64,000 nt of DNA. It comes from an uncultured Kiloniellaceae bacterium. Lineage in GTDB: Bacteria > Pseudomonadota > Alphaproteobacteria > Kiloniellales > Kiloniellaceae. Each line of letters begins with the position of its first letter. Positions within the stretch are counted from its first letter, which is position 1. The notes below the pieces were generated by a model, which ran no database searches, was not told the origin of the DNA, and saw only the letters and a program-made list of their open reading frames with translations. The stretch covers positions 124,001-188,000 of the forward strand of contig CANMQP010000012.1 in NCBI GenBank assembly GCA_947500035.1, read 5' to 3'. A program made the position numbers and the translations under genes. This document shows, piece by piece, positions 54,764 to 63,215 of the stretch.

Positions 54764-54791
54764 GAGGGGTCGCAAGGCCTCTCTCATTTTT
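54764..54791 (+). terminator. Intrinsic terminator after the PEP-CTERM gene
   Basis: GAGGGGTC (54764-54771), GNRA tetraloop GCAA, GGCCTCTC (54776-54783), fully paired with two wobbles, followed by TCATTTTT. Good intrinsic terminator for the + strand. Confidence 0.7.
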
Positions 54792-54795
54792 CCAC

Positions 54796-55824
54796 TCAAG
54801 CCATCGGCCAGGTGTCGCCGACTTTGTAACCACTCGGCCAGGGATCATCGGGATCGAGCATATGCTGATGCGTTCCGGTGATCCAGGCGCGCCCGGCAAT
54901 GGAAGGCACGATGGCCGCGCGACCATTGAGGGTCGTCTCCTCCTCGATCCGGCAGTCGAAGCGCGAGCCGATGATCGAGCGACCAATAAAACCCTCGCCC
55001 AGCCTCAACTCTCCCTTGGCATGCATCACCGCCATGCGCGCCGAACAACCGGTGCCGCAGGGGGAACGGTCGAGCTTTCCCGGTTTGATTGCCACCGCGC
55101 TGCGCCCGTGCAGACCGTCGGCCTGCAGCTCGAGCGGCGCGGCAATCTGGCAAAAGGAAATGTGGTTCCAATCGGCGTTTTCCGGGTGTGTGAAGCCCAA
55201 CTGCTCGTTGGCCGCGTCGGTAATCCGCACACCCGTCTCTGAAATCTCCCGCGCTTCATCCGGCGTGATGGCGAAGCCGATGTCCTTCGCATCGGCAATA
55301 ACAAAACTATCGCCGCCATAAGCGGTATCGACCCTAAGCGTTCCCAGGCCTTTGACTTCCAGCACGGCATCCAGCTTGTCGGCAAAGGACGGCAGATTGC
55401 GGACCGTGATGCGTTCCGCCTTCCCGTTTCGGCAATCCGCCGTGACCGCCACCAGACCGCCCGGCGCTTCCAGAACCATGCGGGTCTGCGGTTCGGTCAT
55501 TGCCACCATTCCGCACTCCAGCAAGACCGTCGCCACACAGATCGAATTGGATCCGGACATGGGCGGCGTGTCTTCGGGTTCCATGATGATCCAGCCGGTC
55601 ACCGCGCGCGGGTCCTTGGGCGGCACCAGCAGGTTCACGTGACGAAAAACCCCGCCGCGCGGCTCGTTGAGCATAAAATCCCGCAGCGTCTGATCTTCGG
55701 CGATCCAGCGCGACTGCTCCCACAAGGTCTTGCCCGGCGGCGGCATCACACCGCCGGTGATGACATCCCCGACTTCGCCTTCCGCATGGCAGGAGATAAC
55801 GTGGATGACTTTGCTGGAGCGCAT
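54796..55824 (-). CDS. Proline racemase-superfamily enzyme (hydroxyproline epimerase or dehydratase)
   Basis: 342 aa. N-terminal [16 protein letters not shown], the first catalytic motif as [15 protein letters not shown], and the second as [14 protein letters not shown]. Proline racemase and 4-hydroxyproline 2-epimerase normally have Cys in both; here the first is Ser. From memory, Ser/Cys members include trans-3-hydroxy-L-proline dehydratases and dual-function enzymes. Part of a three-gene operon with an enolase-superfamily enzyme (gap 18 bp) and a DapA-family enzyme. The flanking flavoprotein fits the 4-hydroxyproline route, the Ser fits the 3-hydroxyproline route, so I leave the reaction open. 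Confidence 0.87.
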   Translation of the reverse strand: MRSSKVIHVISCHAEGEVGDVITGGVMPPPGKTLWEQSRWIAEDQTLRDFMLNEPRGGVFRHVNLLVPPKDPRAVTGWIIMEPEDTPPMSGSNSICVATVLLECGMVAMTEPQTRMVLEAPGGLVAVTADCRNGKAERITVRNLPSFADKLDAVLEVKGLGTLRVDTAYGGDSFVIADAKDIGFAITPDEAREISETGVRITDAANEQLGFTHPENADWNHISFCQIAAPLELQADGLHGRSAVAIKPGKLDRSPCGTGCSARMAVMHAKGELRLGEGFIGRSIIGSRFDCRIEEETTLNGRAAIVPSIAGRAWITGTHQHMLDPDDPWPSGYKVGDTWPMA

Positions 55825-55842
55825 GCGAGCCCGTCCTTCGGG

Positions 55843-56943
55843 TCAGATGGAAAGCACCGGATCGCCGAGCACCTCGAAAAGGGGCTCGATCCCCAGACCG
55901 GGACGCTCCGACGCGGTCATGCGGCCCTGGACCCGTTTAGGCGCGCCGCTGGCAATCTCAACCGTGCCGTAGCTGTTGAAGTCGGTCGCAGAGAAAACAA
56001 ATTCTTCCGGTGTCGAACGCGCCAGATGGGCGATGGAGGCGGTCACGATGTCGCCGCCCCAGGTGTCTTCGATGGTCATGGGAATGCCGGACGCAACGCA
56101 GATATCGCGCATGACCCGCGCCTTGGTGAAACCGCCGACCTTGGAGATCTTCAGGTTGATCACATCCATGGCGCCCTCGGCGATACCCCGCATTAAGGTG
56201 CCCACGCCGTCGATCACCTCATCGAGCACGAAGGGCAGCGCCGTGCGGCGCCGCGTCACCAGGCATTCCTCATAAGTCGGGCAGGGCTGCTCGATAGTGA
56301 CGTCCACATCGCGCACGGCGGCCACCACCCGCGCGGCCTCGTGCATGCTCCAGCCAGTGTTGGAATCCGCCACCAGGATATCGCCCTTCTGCATCTCCTT
56401 GGCACAGGTGCGGATGCGTTCGATGTCGGTGTCGGCATCCCCGCCGACCTTGAGCTGGAATTTCCGGTAGCCCTCGGCGCGGTAGCCCGCGATCTTCGCC
56501 GCCATTTCCTCGGGGCTTTCCTGAGAAATCGCCCGGTAGAGCTGCACCTCGTCCTGTTCTGCGCCGCCGAGAAGCTTATAGACCGGCATCCCGCTGGCCT
56601 TGCCCAGAATATCCCAACAGGCCACGTCGATCGCCGACTTCACGTAAGGGTGCCCGCGCAGCACCGCATCCATATGCCGGTTCAGCGGCCCCAGATCGGT
56701 CGGGTCCAGCCCGATGAGTTTCGGTCCAATCTCAGCAAGCCCCGAGCGCACACCCAGGGCATAGGAGGGCAGGTAAGCGGAGCCTAGGGGACAACACTCA
56801 CCATACCCGGTAAATCCCGCGTCGGTCTCGACCGCGACAACCGTTGCATCGAAGGTCTCCACGAAGTTTCCGTTCGACCAGCTATAGCGGCCTTCCTTCA
56901 GGGGCAGGTCGACCTGATAAACCCTGATTCCGGTGATCTTCAT
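55843..56943 (-). CDS. Enolase-superfamily enzyme, hydroxyproline (betaine) epimerase/dehydratase candidate
   Basis: 366 aa of the muconate-lactonizing subgroup. K165 in KFQLKVGG and K265 in NLKISKVGG are the opposed catalytic lysines; D193 (ADSN), E218 (IEQP) and D241 (LDE) are metal ligands. Two families with this architecture are found beside proline racemase-type enzymes: 4-hydroxyproline betaine 2-epimerase (HpbD) and cis-3-hydroxy-L-proline dehydratase. No N-demethylase or Rieske betaine demethylase gene is in the window, which slightly favours the dehydratase. Middle gene of the - strand three-gene operon. Confidence 0.83.
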   Translation of the reverse strand: MKITGIRVYQVDLPLKEGRYSWSNGNFVETFDATVVAVETDAGFTGYGECCPLGSAYLPSYALGVRSGLAEIGPKLIGLDPTDLGPLNRHMDAVLRGHPYVKSAIDVACWDILGKASGMPVYKLLGGAEQDEVQLYRAISQESPEEMAAKIAGYRAEGYRKFQLKVGGDADTDIERIRTCAKEMQKGDILVADSNTGWSMHEAARVVAAVRDVDVTIEQPCPTYEECLVTRRRTALPFVLDEVIDGVGTLMRGIAEGAMDVINLKISKVGGFTKARVMRDICVASGIPMTIEDTWGGDIVTASIAHLARSTPEEFVFSATDFNSYGTVEIASGAPKRVQGRMTASERPGLGIEPLFEVLGDPVLSI

Positions 56944-57014
56944 GCGCGCCCCTTCTTCAGACCCAAAACACTCTCGCAGGCGACCTTCTCAGGCGACTTT
57001 ATCAAGCGACCCTC

Positions 57015-57923
57015 TCAGGCGACCAGACTATCGAGATCCTGAAGCACCGGGCGGGTTGCGATCGCATCCTGGATGACCTTCTCGACCTCGGCCCGGCGCG
57101 CGCCGGACAGCGGCATGCGCGGCATACGCACCCGGTCGTTGGACTTGATCTCCAGGGCCTCGGCAAGCTTGATGTTCTGCACCAGGTAGGTCGAGACATC
57201 GAGATCCAGCAGCGGCCGGAACCAGCGGTAAATCTGCAGGGCATCGTCGACCCGGCCCGCCTTCATCAGGCGGTAGATGGCCACGGTCTCCTTCGGGAAG
57301 GCCACCACCAGACCGGCAACCCAGCCCACGGCCCCGACCGAAAGCGCTTCGAAGGCCAGATTGTCGACGCCGGTGAAGACATCGTAGCGGTCTCCCAGGC
57401 GGTTGATGATGTCCGTGGTGCGCCGGATGTTGTCGGAGGATTCCTTGATCGCCACAAACCGCGCGTCGTCGGCCAGATCCTCCATCACGTCGGGCGTAAC
57501 ATCGACCCGGTAGGCGACCGGATTGGAGTAGATCATGATCGGCAGATCACCCGCCTCGGCCACGGCGCGCAGGGTCGCTTTCGTCTCTTCCGCATTGGTG
57601 TGATAGATCGGGCTGGGCACGATCATCAGGCCCGAGGCGTTTGCTTTCGCGGCTTTCTCTGCCAGGGCACAGGCCTCCCGGGTGGCGGCCTCCGCCACGG
57701 TCATCAGCACCGGACGATCCCCCGCCGAGGCCTGCGCGGTCTTCATGACCTCCAGGCGTTCCTCCTGGGACAGCATGGAGCCCTCGCCCAGGGAACCGCA
57801 GACGATAATCCCGTCGCAGCCCGCATCGATCTGCAGATCAAAGCAGCGCTTCATCTCGTCATGGTCGAGACCGCCGTCTTCGGTGAATTTCGTGGTGACC
57901 GCCGGAAAAATACCCTTCCACAT
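57015..57923 (-). CDS. DapA-family aldolase/deaminase
   Basis: 302 aa TIM barrel. GSLGEGSMLSQEER near 43, the Tyr-containing YSNPVAYRVDVTP near 135, and Schiff-base Lys in FVAIKESSDN near 164. Besides dihydrodipicolinate synthase the family includes pyrroline-4-hydroxy-2-carboxylate deaminase, which makes 2-oxoglutarate semialdehyde in hydroxyproline breakdown. That role fits its operon partners and the divergent FCD regulator. The semialdehyde dehydrogenase that would complete the route is not in the window. Confidence 0.86.
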   Translation of the reverse strand: MWKGIFPAVTTKFTEDGGLDHDEMKRCFDLQIDAGCDGIIVCGSLGEGSMLSQEERLEVMKTAQASAGDRPVLMTVAEAATREACALAEKAAKANASGLMIVPSPIYHTNAEETKATLRAVAEAGDLPIMIYSNPVAYRVDVTPDVMEDLADDARFVAIKESSDNIRRTTDIINRLGDRYDVFTGVDNLAFEALSVGAVGWVAGLVVAFPKETVAIYRLMKAGRVDDALQIYRWFRPLLDLDVSTYLVQNIKLAEALEIKSNDRVRMPRMPLSGARRAEVEKVIQDAIATRPVLQDLDSLVA

Positions 57924-58029
57924 GATCTCGCGCCCTCGTTGTTCGTCCGCTGGTCCACCCGGTGTTTTTACAGCTTATGTCCGGCCCGGCTCTGCGGCAT
58001 TGGTTTCGTTCTGAGATCAACTATAGTAT

Positions 58030-58041
58030 ATTGGATCCAAT
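58030..58041. promoter_or_regulatory. Operator palindrome for the FCD regulator
   Basis: ATTGGATCCAAT is a perfect 12-bp palindrome flanked by TATAGTAT and TTAGTATAG in the 168-bp gap between the divergent DapA-family and FCD-regulator genes. The size and centre suit GntR/FCD operators. Confidence 0.55.
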
Positions 58042-58091
58042 TTAGTATAGAGTTAGTTTTGAACCGGAACGCAATAGAACGAGAGACGTGA

Positions 58092-58772
58092 GTGGCGAGC
58101 GAACTGAATCTGAAGGCTGTCAACCTGAGCCTCACCGCCTCCACTTCGGACGTCATTTACGACGCCCTGCGGGACGCAATTATCCGAGGGGAAATGGCGG
58201 AAGGTGAGACGATCCGCCAGGAAAGCGTGGCCAGGCTCTTCAGCGTCAGCCGCATTCCGGTCCGCGAAGCCCTCAAGCGCCTTGAGGCCCAGGGCCTCGT
58301 CACTTCGGTCCGCTACAAGGGTGTCGTGGTCGCCTCCATGTCGCCCAGCGAGATCGAGGAAATCTTCGAGTTCCGCGGCCTGGTCGAATCCAAGCTGATC
58401 GAATACGCCGTCGAAGCCATGACTCCGGAGTCCCTTGAGCTGGCAAAAGACTACTGCGAGGCCTTCGCCGCGGAGACGGATCCCGCCAAATGGGGCGACC
58501 TCAACCGCCTCTTTCATTCGGCGCTTTATCGGGATTCAGGGCGGCCCTATTACCTGGAGATCGTGCAGGGCGCCAACGACCGGGTCGAGCGCTATGTCCG
58601 CGCCCAGCTCGATCTGACCGAAGGCATGGCCCGCGCCAAACGCGACCATGACGCCATTCTGGACGCCTGTTTCAAGCGCGACGCCCGCAAGGCCGTCACC
58701 CTTACCGCCGCCCACATCCACAACGCCGGACAGGCGCTGATCCGCTTTCTGAGGGAACGGAGTGAGGGGTAA
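58092..58772 (+). CDS. GntR family regulator, FCD subfamily
   Basis: 226 aa, GTG start. N-terminal winged helix DVIYDALRDAIIRGEMAEGE and ESVARLFSVSRIPVREALK, then an all-helical FCD domain with metal/ligand residues (LNRLFHSALYRDSGRP; TAAHIHNAG). Divergent from the hydroxyproline-type operon, so probably its repressor, relieved by a carboxylate intermediate. Confidence 0.92.
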   Translation: MASELNLKAVNLSLTASTSDVIYDALRDAIIRGEMAEGETIRQESVARLFSVSRIPVREALKRLEAQGLVTSVRYKGVVVASMSPSEIEEIFEFRGLVESKLIEYAVEAMTPESLELAKDYCEAFAAETDPAKWGDLNRLFHSALYRDSGRPYYLEIVQGANDRVERYVRAQLDLTEGMARAKRDHDAILDACFKRDARKAVTLTAAHIHNAGQALIRFLRERSEG

Positions 58773-58824
58773 GTATTTTGTAATTTGCGGCACCGGCCCA
58801 CACTGGTTAGATCTAGTTTCGGTG

Positions 58825-58963
58825 CCGGCCCGCTCCCCCTCCCAACCACCCGCAGGATAATCGCATTGGGTGGTTGGGAGGGGGAGTGGGCTGGTGCCGG
58901 TTCGGCGCTAGCCGAACTTAATCAAACCCCACAAAGCGGCCGGGAGGGGGAGCGGGCCGGTGC
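58825..58963. repeat. Inverted GC-rich repeat cluster between convergent genes
   Basis: Arms 58825-58851 and 58868-58894 (core GGGTGGTTGGGAGGGGGAG on the + strand of the right arm) form a near-perfect 27-bp hairpin around a 16-nt loop. A further copy of GGGAGGGGGAGCGGGCCGG lies at 58942-58960, a fragment (GCACCGGCCC) at 58790-58799, and a small palindrome GTTCGGC/GCCGAAC at 58900-58917. No coding potential; it may be a bidirectional terminator or a dispersed REP-like element. Confidence 0.75.
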
Positions 58964-58989
58964 AGATACCGCGACGTGAGTCGCCAAAA

Positions 58990-60537
58990 CTATGGCATGA
59001 TCGCTTCAATGAGATAGGGCCGCTTCTCGGCAAAGCCCCGCTGCAGGGCTGCCGTCAGGTCTTCGACGCTCTCCACAGCTTCGCCCGCGACCCCGAAACC
59101 TTTCGCCAGATCGACCCAACCGATCGTGGGGCGCCTCAGATCGAGCATGCCCAGCGCGTTCTTGCCGACGGTCTTCACGCCGACATTCGCCATCTCGCCT
59201 TTGAGAATCCGGTACTCCCGGTTCGCGAAGATCAGGGTCACCACATGCTGCTCTTCCCGCGCCTGGGTCCAGAGCGCCTGCAGGGAATAAGCCCCGGAGC
59301 CATCGGCCTGAAGCGCCAGTACCGGGCGGTCCGGACAGGCCGTTGCCGCACCGGTGGCCAAGGGAAAGCCACCGCCGATCGCGCCGCCCGTGAGCTGCAG
59401 CCAGTCATGAGCGACAGCCCCCCGCGTGATTCCATCCAGGCTCCGGCCCGAGGTGATCGCTTCATCGATGACAATGGTGTTTTCCGGCAAAGAACGCGCG
59501 ATGACAGCGGCCGCTGCGTCCGGTGTAATCGCCCCGCTTGGTGCATCGGGCAACGCAAGCTCCGTGACGGGCGCGGTGGTGTTTTGCGCACCCAGACCCT
59601 CGCAGACCGCGGCCAGCGCCGCCGGAATGTCCTGACGGACCGTGGCCACCGGAATCACTTCACAGCCTTCGGGGAAGACCCGGCTTGGCTTTCCCGGATA
59701 GGCAAAAAACGCGACCGGTTCATCGGCGCCGAAAGAAAGCACCACCTCGAAATCCGCCAGGCGCGCCAGCGCCACATCGACCGGATAGGCGATGCGTTCG
59801 ACCGCCACCCGCCCGGCACCGCGCATCATACGGCGGTTGCTGGTCGGCGAAAAAAGCGCGCAGCCGGAAGCCGCCGAAATCTTACCGGCAAGTTCCAGGT
59901 TCTCCTCCATCAGCGCCTGATCACCCAGCAGCAGCGCCACCTTGCGGCCACTCCGCAGCCAATCGATCGCGCTGCTCACGGCTTCCTCGATCGGCGCCAG
60001 CGGCTTAGGCGGTTCGATGGGAGATGCCGGGCCCGTTGCCTCGCTCCAGGCGCAGTCCGCCGGCAGAATAAGTGTCGCGATATGCCCGGGCGCCTGTCTG
60101 GCGGCGGCGATGGCTTCGGCGGCATCGCCGGCCACCCGGTGCGAGGTCTTGCTGGTCCGCACCCAGTCGGAAACCGGCCGCGCAATGCCTTCCACATCCG
60201 AAGTCAGCGGCGCATCGTAGTGCCCGTGGTAGGTGGCGTGATCCCCGACCACGTTGACCACCTGGGAGCGCGCCCGCTTGGCGTTATGCAGGTTCGCCAG
60301 GCCGTTGCCCAGGCCGGGACCGAGATGCAGCAGCGTCGCGGCGGGCTTCCCCGCCATGCGCGCATAGCCGTCGGCGGCGCCGGTGACCACGGTTTCATGC
60401 AGACCGAGGACACACTTCATGTCCGGATGCTCGTCGAGCGCCGCAACGAAATGCATCTCGGAGGTTCCGGGATTGGAAAAACAAACGTCAACCCCCGCCC
60501 CCAGAAGGGTTTTCACCAAAGTCTGCGCGCCGTTCAT
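58990..60537 (-). CDS. Thiamine-diphosphate enzyme (acetolactate synthase/benzoylformate decarboxylase-like)
   Basis: 515 aa from ATG 60537; in-frame GTG (60540) and TTG (60543) next to it are alternatives. Catalytic Glu in GLHETVVTGAADGYAR near 49, N-terminal VCFSNPGTSEMHFV, and the C-terminal ThDP motif beginning ADGSGAYSLQALW. It lacks an acetolactate synthase small-subunit partner and does not look like IlvB in context, so a 2-oxo acid decarboxylase or lyase is as likely. Downstream of a LacI regulator and close to a Pot-type importer; the substrate is unknown. Confidence 0.82.
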   Translation of the reverse strand: MNGAQTLVKTLLGAGVDVCFSNPGTSEMHFVAALDEHPDMKCVLGLHETVVTGAADGYARMAGKPAATLLHLGPGLGNGLANLHNAKRARSQVVNVVGDHATYHGHYDAPLTSDVEGIARPVSDWVRTSKTSHRVAGDAAEAIAAARQAPGHIATLILPADCAWSEATGPASPIEPPKPLAPIEEAVSSAIDWLRSGRKVALLLGDQALMEENLELAGKISAASGCALFSPTSNRRMMRGAGRVAVERIAYPVDVALARLADFEVVLSFGADEPVAFFAYPGKPSRVFPEGCEVIPVATVRQDIPAALAAVCEGLGAQNTTAPVTELALPDAPSGAITPDAAAAVIARSLPENTIVIDEAITSGRSLDGITRGAVAHDWLQLTGGAIGGGFPLATGAATACPDRPVLALQADGSGAYSLQALWTQAREEQHVVTLIFANREYRILKGEMANVGVKTVGKNALGMLDLRRPTIGWVDLAKGFGVAGEAVESVEDLTAALQRGFAEKRPYLIEAIMP

Positions 60538-60629
60538 CACCAAAACATCCTCACCAAGATTTCGAGATTACAATCGCGACCGGGTGGTGCGATCCAAGAG
60601 GTCCCTTCGCTTATGCATCGGCGCCTCGC

Positions 60630-60714
60630 CGAAGGCAAGACCACCCCGCCAAGGCAAGGCCCCCGCCAAGGCAAGGCCCCCGCCAAAGCAAGGCCCCTGC
60701 CAATGCAAGCCCGC
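60630..60714. repeat. 17-bp tandem repeat upstream of the ThDP-enzyme gene
   Basis: Units CGCCAAGGCAAGGCCCC at 60647, 60664 and 60681, with diverged copies at 60698 and about 60630. It fills the 186-bp gap between the LacI gene end and the ThDP-enzyme start and has no coding role that I can see. Confidence 0.85.
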
Positions 60715-60723
60715 GCCTCGCAC

Positions 60724-61740
60724 TCACCGCGGAAAGGGGCTGAGTTTCTTCGGCGTCGAATCGCGGACCACCATGCGGGTGGGCACCCGGTGGATCCGCG
60801 CGGGCAGGTCGGGCTGCGCGAGGCGGGTCTCCAGCATTTCGATAATGGCATCTACGATCTGGCCGACCGGATAATCGATGGTCGTCAGGCGGAAATTCGG
60901 CCAGGACGCCAACTCGGTATTGTCGAAACCGATGACCGCGACATCCTCCGGCACCGAGAGGCCGAGCGCTGCGGCGGCCTGCAGGATTCCGATGGCTGCC
61001 ATATCGTTGATGCAGAACACACCATCGGGACGGTCGGAGCGCGACAGCAGTTCCATGGCGACCTCGAATCCGGTCATCTCCTCTGACTGACGGATCTTGA
61101 CCGCGACGGAAAGCTCCCGGCCGGCATCCTTTAAGGCATCCTCCAGGCCTTCCCGGCGTTCCTGGTCGGAAAAGGCGTAGTAGGTGCCGCCCACATAGGC
61201 AATGCGCCGGCAGCCGGAGCGCATCAGCAGCTCCGCGGCCATCCGCCCGCCGGCTTTGTTGTCGGCCAGAACGCTGTCGATGCCGGGAGAATCGATGTTA
61301 CGGCCACTGAGAATCACCGGCACGCCCAGCTTGGCGCATTTGAGGCAGGCTTCCCGTGTCATGGTTCCCGCGGCGACGACGGCGGCATCGACCTGATAAT
61401 CGAGCGCACCCATCAGTTCGTCATCGATGGCCCCCAGATCGACCACCGGCGTGAGCAGCAGCTTCTTGCCGCGCCGGGCGAGGTGGTCGGCCAGTCCGTC
61501 GACCAGCGCGGCGTCGAAGACATTGGAGGTCGCCCCGATCACCAGCGCGACCAGGTTGGTCTGGGCATTGATCATACTGCGCGCAAGGGCGTTGGGCCGG
61601 TAACCGAGCTGATCGGCGGCCTCCATCACCTTCGCGCGCATCCGGGGCGAGGCGCTGCCGTTGATCGACAGCACACGCGACACCGCGGCGATCGAGACTC
61701 CCGCCAGTTCGGCAACATCTTTGATCGTCGCGCGTGCCAT
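60724..61740 (-). CDS. LacI family transcriptional regulator
   Basis: 338 aa from ATG 61740. Helix-turn-helix ATIKDVAELAGVSIAAVSRV at residues 3-22 and hinge NALARSMINAQTNLVALV, then a sugar-binding-protein-like effector domain. Divergent from the PotD-type gene at 61946 and upstream of the ThDP-enzyme gene, so it may control both. Confidence 0.92.
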   Translation of the reverse strand: MARATIKDVAELAGVSIAAVSRVLSINGSASPRMRAKVMEAADQLGYRPNALARSMINAQTNLVALVIGATSNVFDAALVDGLADHLARRGKKLLLTPVVDLGAIDDELMGALDYQVDAAVVAAGTMTREACLKCAKLGVPVILSGRNIDSPGIDSVLADNKAGGRMAAELLMRSGCRRIAYVGGTYYAFSDQERREGLEDALKDAGRELSVAVKIRQSEEMTGFEVAMELLSRSDRPDGVFCINDMAAIGILQAAAALGLSVPEDVAVIGFDNTELASWPNFRLTTIDYPVGQIVDAIIEMLETRLAQPDLPARIHRVPTRMVVRDSTPKKLSPFPR

Positions 61741-61783
61741 AGATCCGTTCCGCCAAAAAAAGCAGCCGACTTTACCAACTCGC

Positions 61784-61805
61784 TGTGAGCTTGCAAGCGG
61801 ACACA
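61784..61805. promoter_or_regulatory. LacI-type operator candidate
   Basis: TGTGAGCTTGCAAGCGGACACA contains the perfect palindrome GCTTGCAAGC (61789-61798) with TGTG/CACA outer ends. It lies 44 bp before the LacI start and 141 bp before the divergent binding-protein gene. Confidence 0.4.
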
Positions 61806-61899
61806 CATCGGGTCAATATTGGAGCGTTGTAATAAAACCGTCATAAAACAGACGCAGCACCTTAAAGCTTCTTGGTTAGAGGGGAGCTGCAATAAAGAA

Positions 61900-61915
61900 A
61901 CTCGCAACAGCGAGT
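61900..61915. promoter_or_regulatory. Small inverted repeat in the binding-protein leader
   Basis: ACTCGC-AACA-GCGAGT, 31 bp before the ATG at 61946. Could be a second operator or a 5'UTR hairpin. Confidence 0.3.
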
Positions 61916-61945
61916 ATCCTCACGACGTTTACAGGGACAAAAACT

Positions 61946-63070
61946 ATGATTTCTCGCCGCAAAGTTTTGAAGAGCACGGCTGCGGCCGGTGCTTTGGCCG
62001 CCGCGCCAGCCGTTCTCCGCGCCTCCGACGCTCTTGCTTCCTCCGGCAGCGTGAATGTCTTTGCCTGGGGCGATTACGTTCAGCAGAACATGGTCGATCT
62101 CTTTGAAGGCAACACCGGCATCAAGGTGAACCTCTCCACCTACGGTTCCAATGACGAAGCCGAACAGAAACTGAAGGCCGCGGGCGGTAAAGGCTTTGAC
62201 GTGATCTTCCCATCGGTCACCAACGGCCCGAGCTACTATCCGGACGGCCTGCTGCAGCCGCTCGACGAGGCCAAGCTTAAGAATGCCGGCAATCTGATCC
62301 CATCGATGGTCAACGATTCCGTGCAGTTGGGCGCGACCTACCGCGGAAAACGTTACCTTCTGCCCTTCAACTGGGGCACCGAGGCCATCACCTTCGACAG
62401 CTCGGTCATGAACCTCTCCGACGACGAGGTCTCCTTCGGCTCCTTGTGGTTGCCGGAGGCCGCAGGCAAAGCCGCCTTCCGCCAGAAATCCGCCATCATG
62501 GGTGTAGGGCTCTATCTCGACGCCATCGGCGAGCTGGAAACCAACCGCATGCTGGACGTCTACAAGACCGAAGAGGACGCCCGCCGGGTCTGGAGCGCTT
62601 GTGCCAAGTACGTCATCGAGCACAAAGCCAACATCGCCGCTTTCTGGAACTCTGCCACCGAGGCCACCAACGCCTTTAAGCAGGGCGGCGCCAAGATCGG
62701 CCAGACCTGGGACACCACGGGCCTTCTGCTGAGCCGCGAGGACGCCAAGTGGAAATACCGCATGCCGAAAGAAGGCGGCATCACCTGGATGGATTCGGTC
62801 GGCGTGCCCTCCGGTGCGGCCAATATCGATCAGGCCTATGCCTTTATGGATGCCATGTTCACCCCGGAAATGGCGGGCCTGCTCAGCAAGAACACCGGCT
62901 ATAACTCAGCCGTATCGGGCGCTGCGGACTTTGCCGGCGATGACTACAAGAAGCAGTTCGGCGAGGTTTACAATGCCGACAATCTTGCTTCGCTCTGGTG
63001 GTGGCAGGCCGACACACCCTGGTTTGCGCCGCTGCGTCAGGAATACGTCGATCAGATCACCAACGCCTAG
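61946..63070 (+). CDS. Pot-type ABC transporter substrate-binding protein with Tat-like signal
   Basis: 374 aa. The N terminus MISRRKVLKSTAAAGALAAA has the twin-arginine SRRKVLK motif, so export folded through Tat is likely. Mature protein has GSVNVFAWGDYVQQNMVDLF and TNGPSYYPDGLLQPLDEAKL, as in PotD-type receptors. It is the first gene of an ABC importer whose ATPase gene follows and runs off the window. Polyamine-like or related cationic solutes are typical. Confidence 0.9.
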   Translation: MISRRKVLKSTAAAGALAAAPAVLRASDALASSGSVNVFAWGDYVQQNMVDLFEGNTGIKVNLSTYGSNDEAEQKLKAAGGKGFDVIFPSVTNGPSYYPDGLLQPLDEAKLKNAGNLIPSMVNDSVQLGATYRGKRYLLPFNWGTEAITFDSSVMNLSDDEVSFGSLWLPEAAGKAAFRQKSAIMGVGLYLDAIGELETNRMLDVYKTEEDARRVWSACAKYVIEHKANIAAFWNSATEATNAFKQGGAKIGQTWDTTGLLLSREDAKWKYRMPKEGGITWMDSVGVPSGAANIDQAYAFMDAMFTPEMAGLLSKNTGYNSAVSGAADFAGDDYKKQFGEVYNADNLASLWWWQADTPWFAPLRQEYVDQITNA

Positions 63071-63080
63071 AGCCGCCTGA

Positions 63081-63106
63081 GCGTTTTCGCGCATCCGTGA
63101 AAACGC
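63081..63106 (+). promoter_or_regulatory. Hairpin 1 after the second PotD-type gene
   Basis: GCGTTTTC (63081-63088) pairs perfectly with GAAAACGC (63099-63106) across a 10-nt loop, 11 bp after the stop codon. Confidence 0.55.
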
Positions 63107-63139
63107 GCTGCAGCTTCTAGTGCGCTGCAAATGGTCTGG

Positions 63140-63171
63140 AACCGCGGGAGCCTGAACGCGCTCCCGCGGTT
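63140..63171 (+). promoter_or_regulatory. Hairpin 2 after the second PotD-type gene
   Basis: AACCGCGGGAGC (63140-63151) pairs perfectly with GCTCCCGCGGTT (63160-63171) over an 8-nt loop. A weak pyrimidine run follows, so partial termination before the ATPase gene is possible. Confidence 0.6.
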
Positions 63172-63215
63172 TCGGCCTTCTTTCCAGGCCGGTAACGCGA
63201 GGCCAAAAGCAAGAA

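Noticed and set aside
58785-58979. Small + strand ORF (64 aa) in the convergent gap
   Set aside because: Composed almost entirely of the inverted-repeat units, with no ribosome-binding site.
60630-60714. CRISPR array
   Set aside because: The 17-bp units abut directly with no spacers and no cas genes are nearby.
58960-61086. 708-aa + strand frame opposite the ThDP-enzyme and LacI genes
   Set aside because: Antisense to two clearly conserved genes, low-complexity Arg/Gly/Pro composition, no motif.
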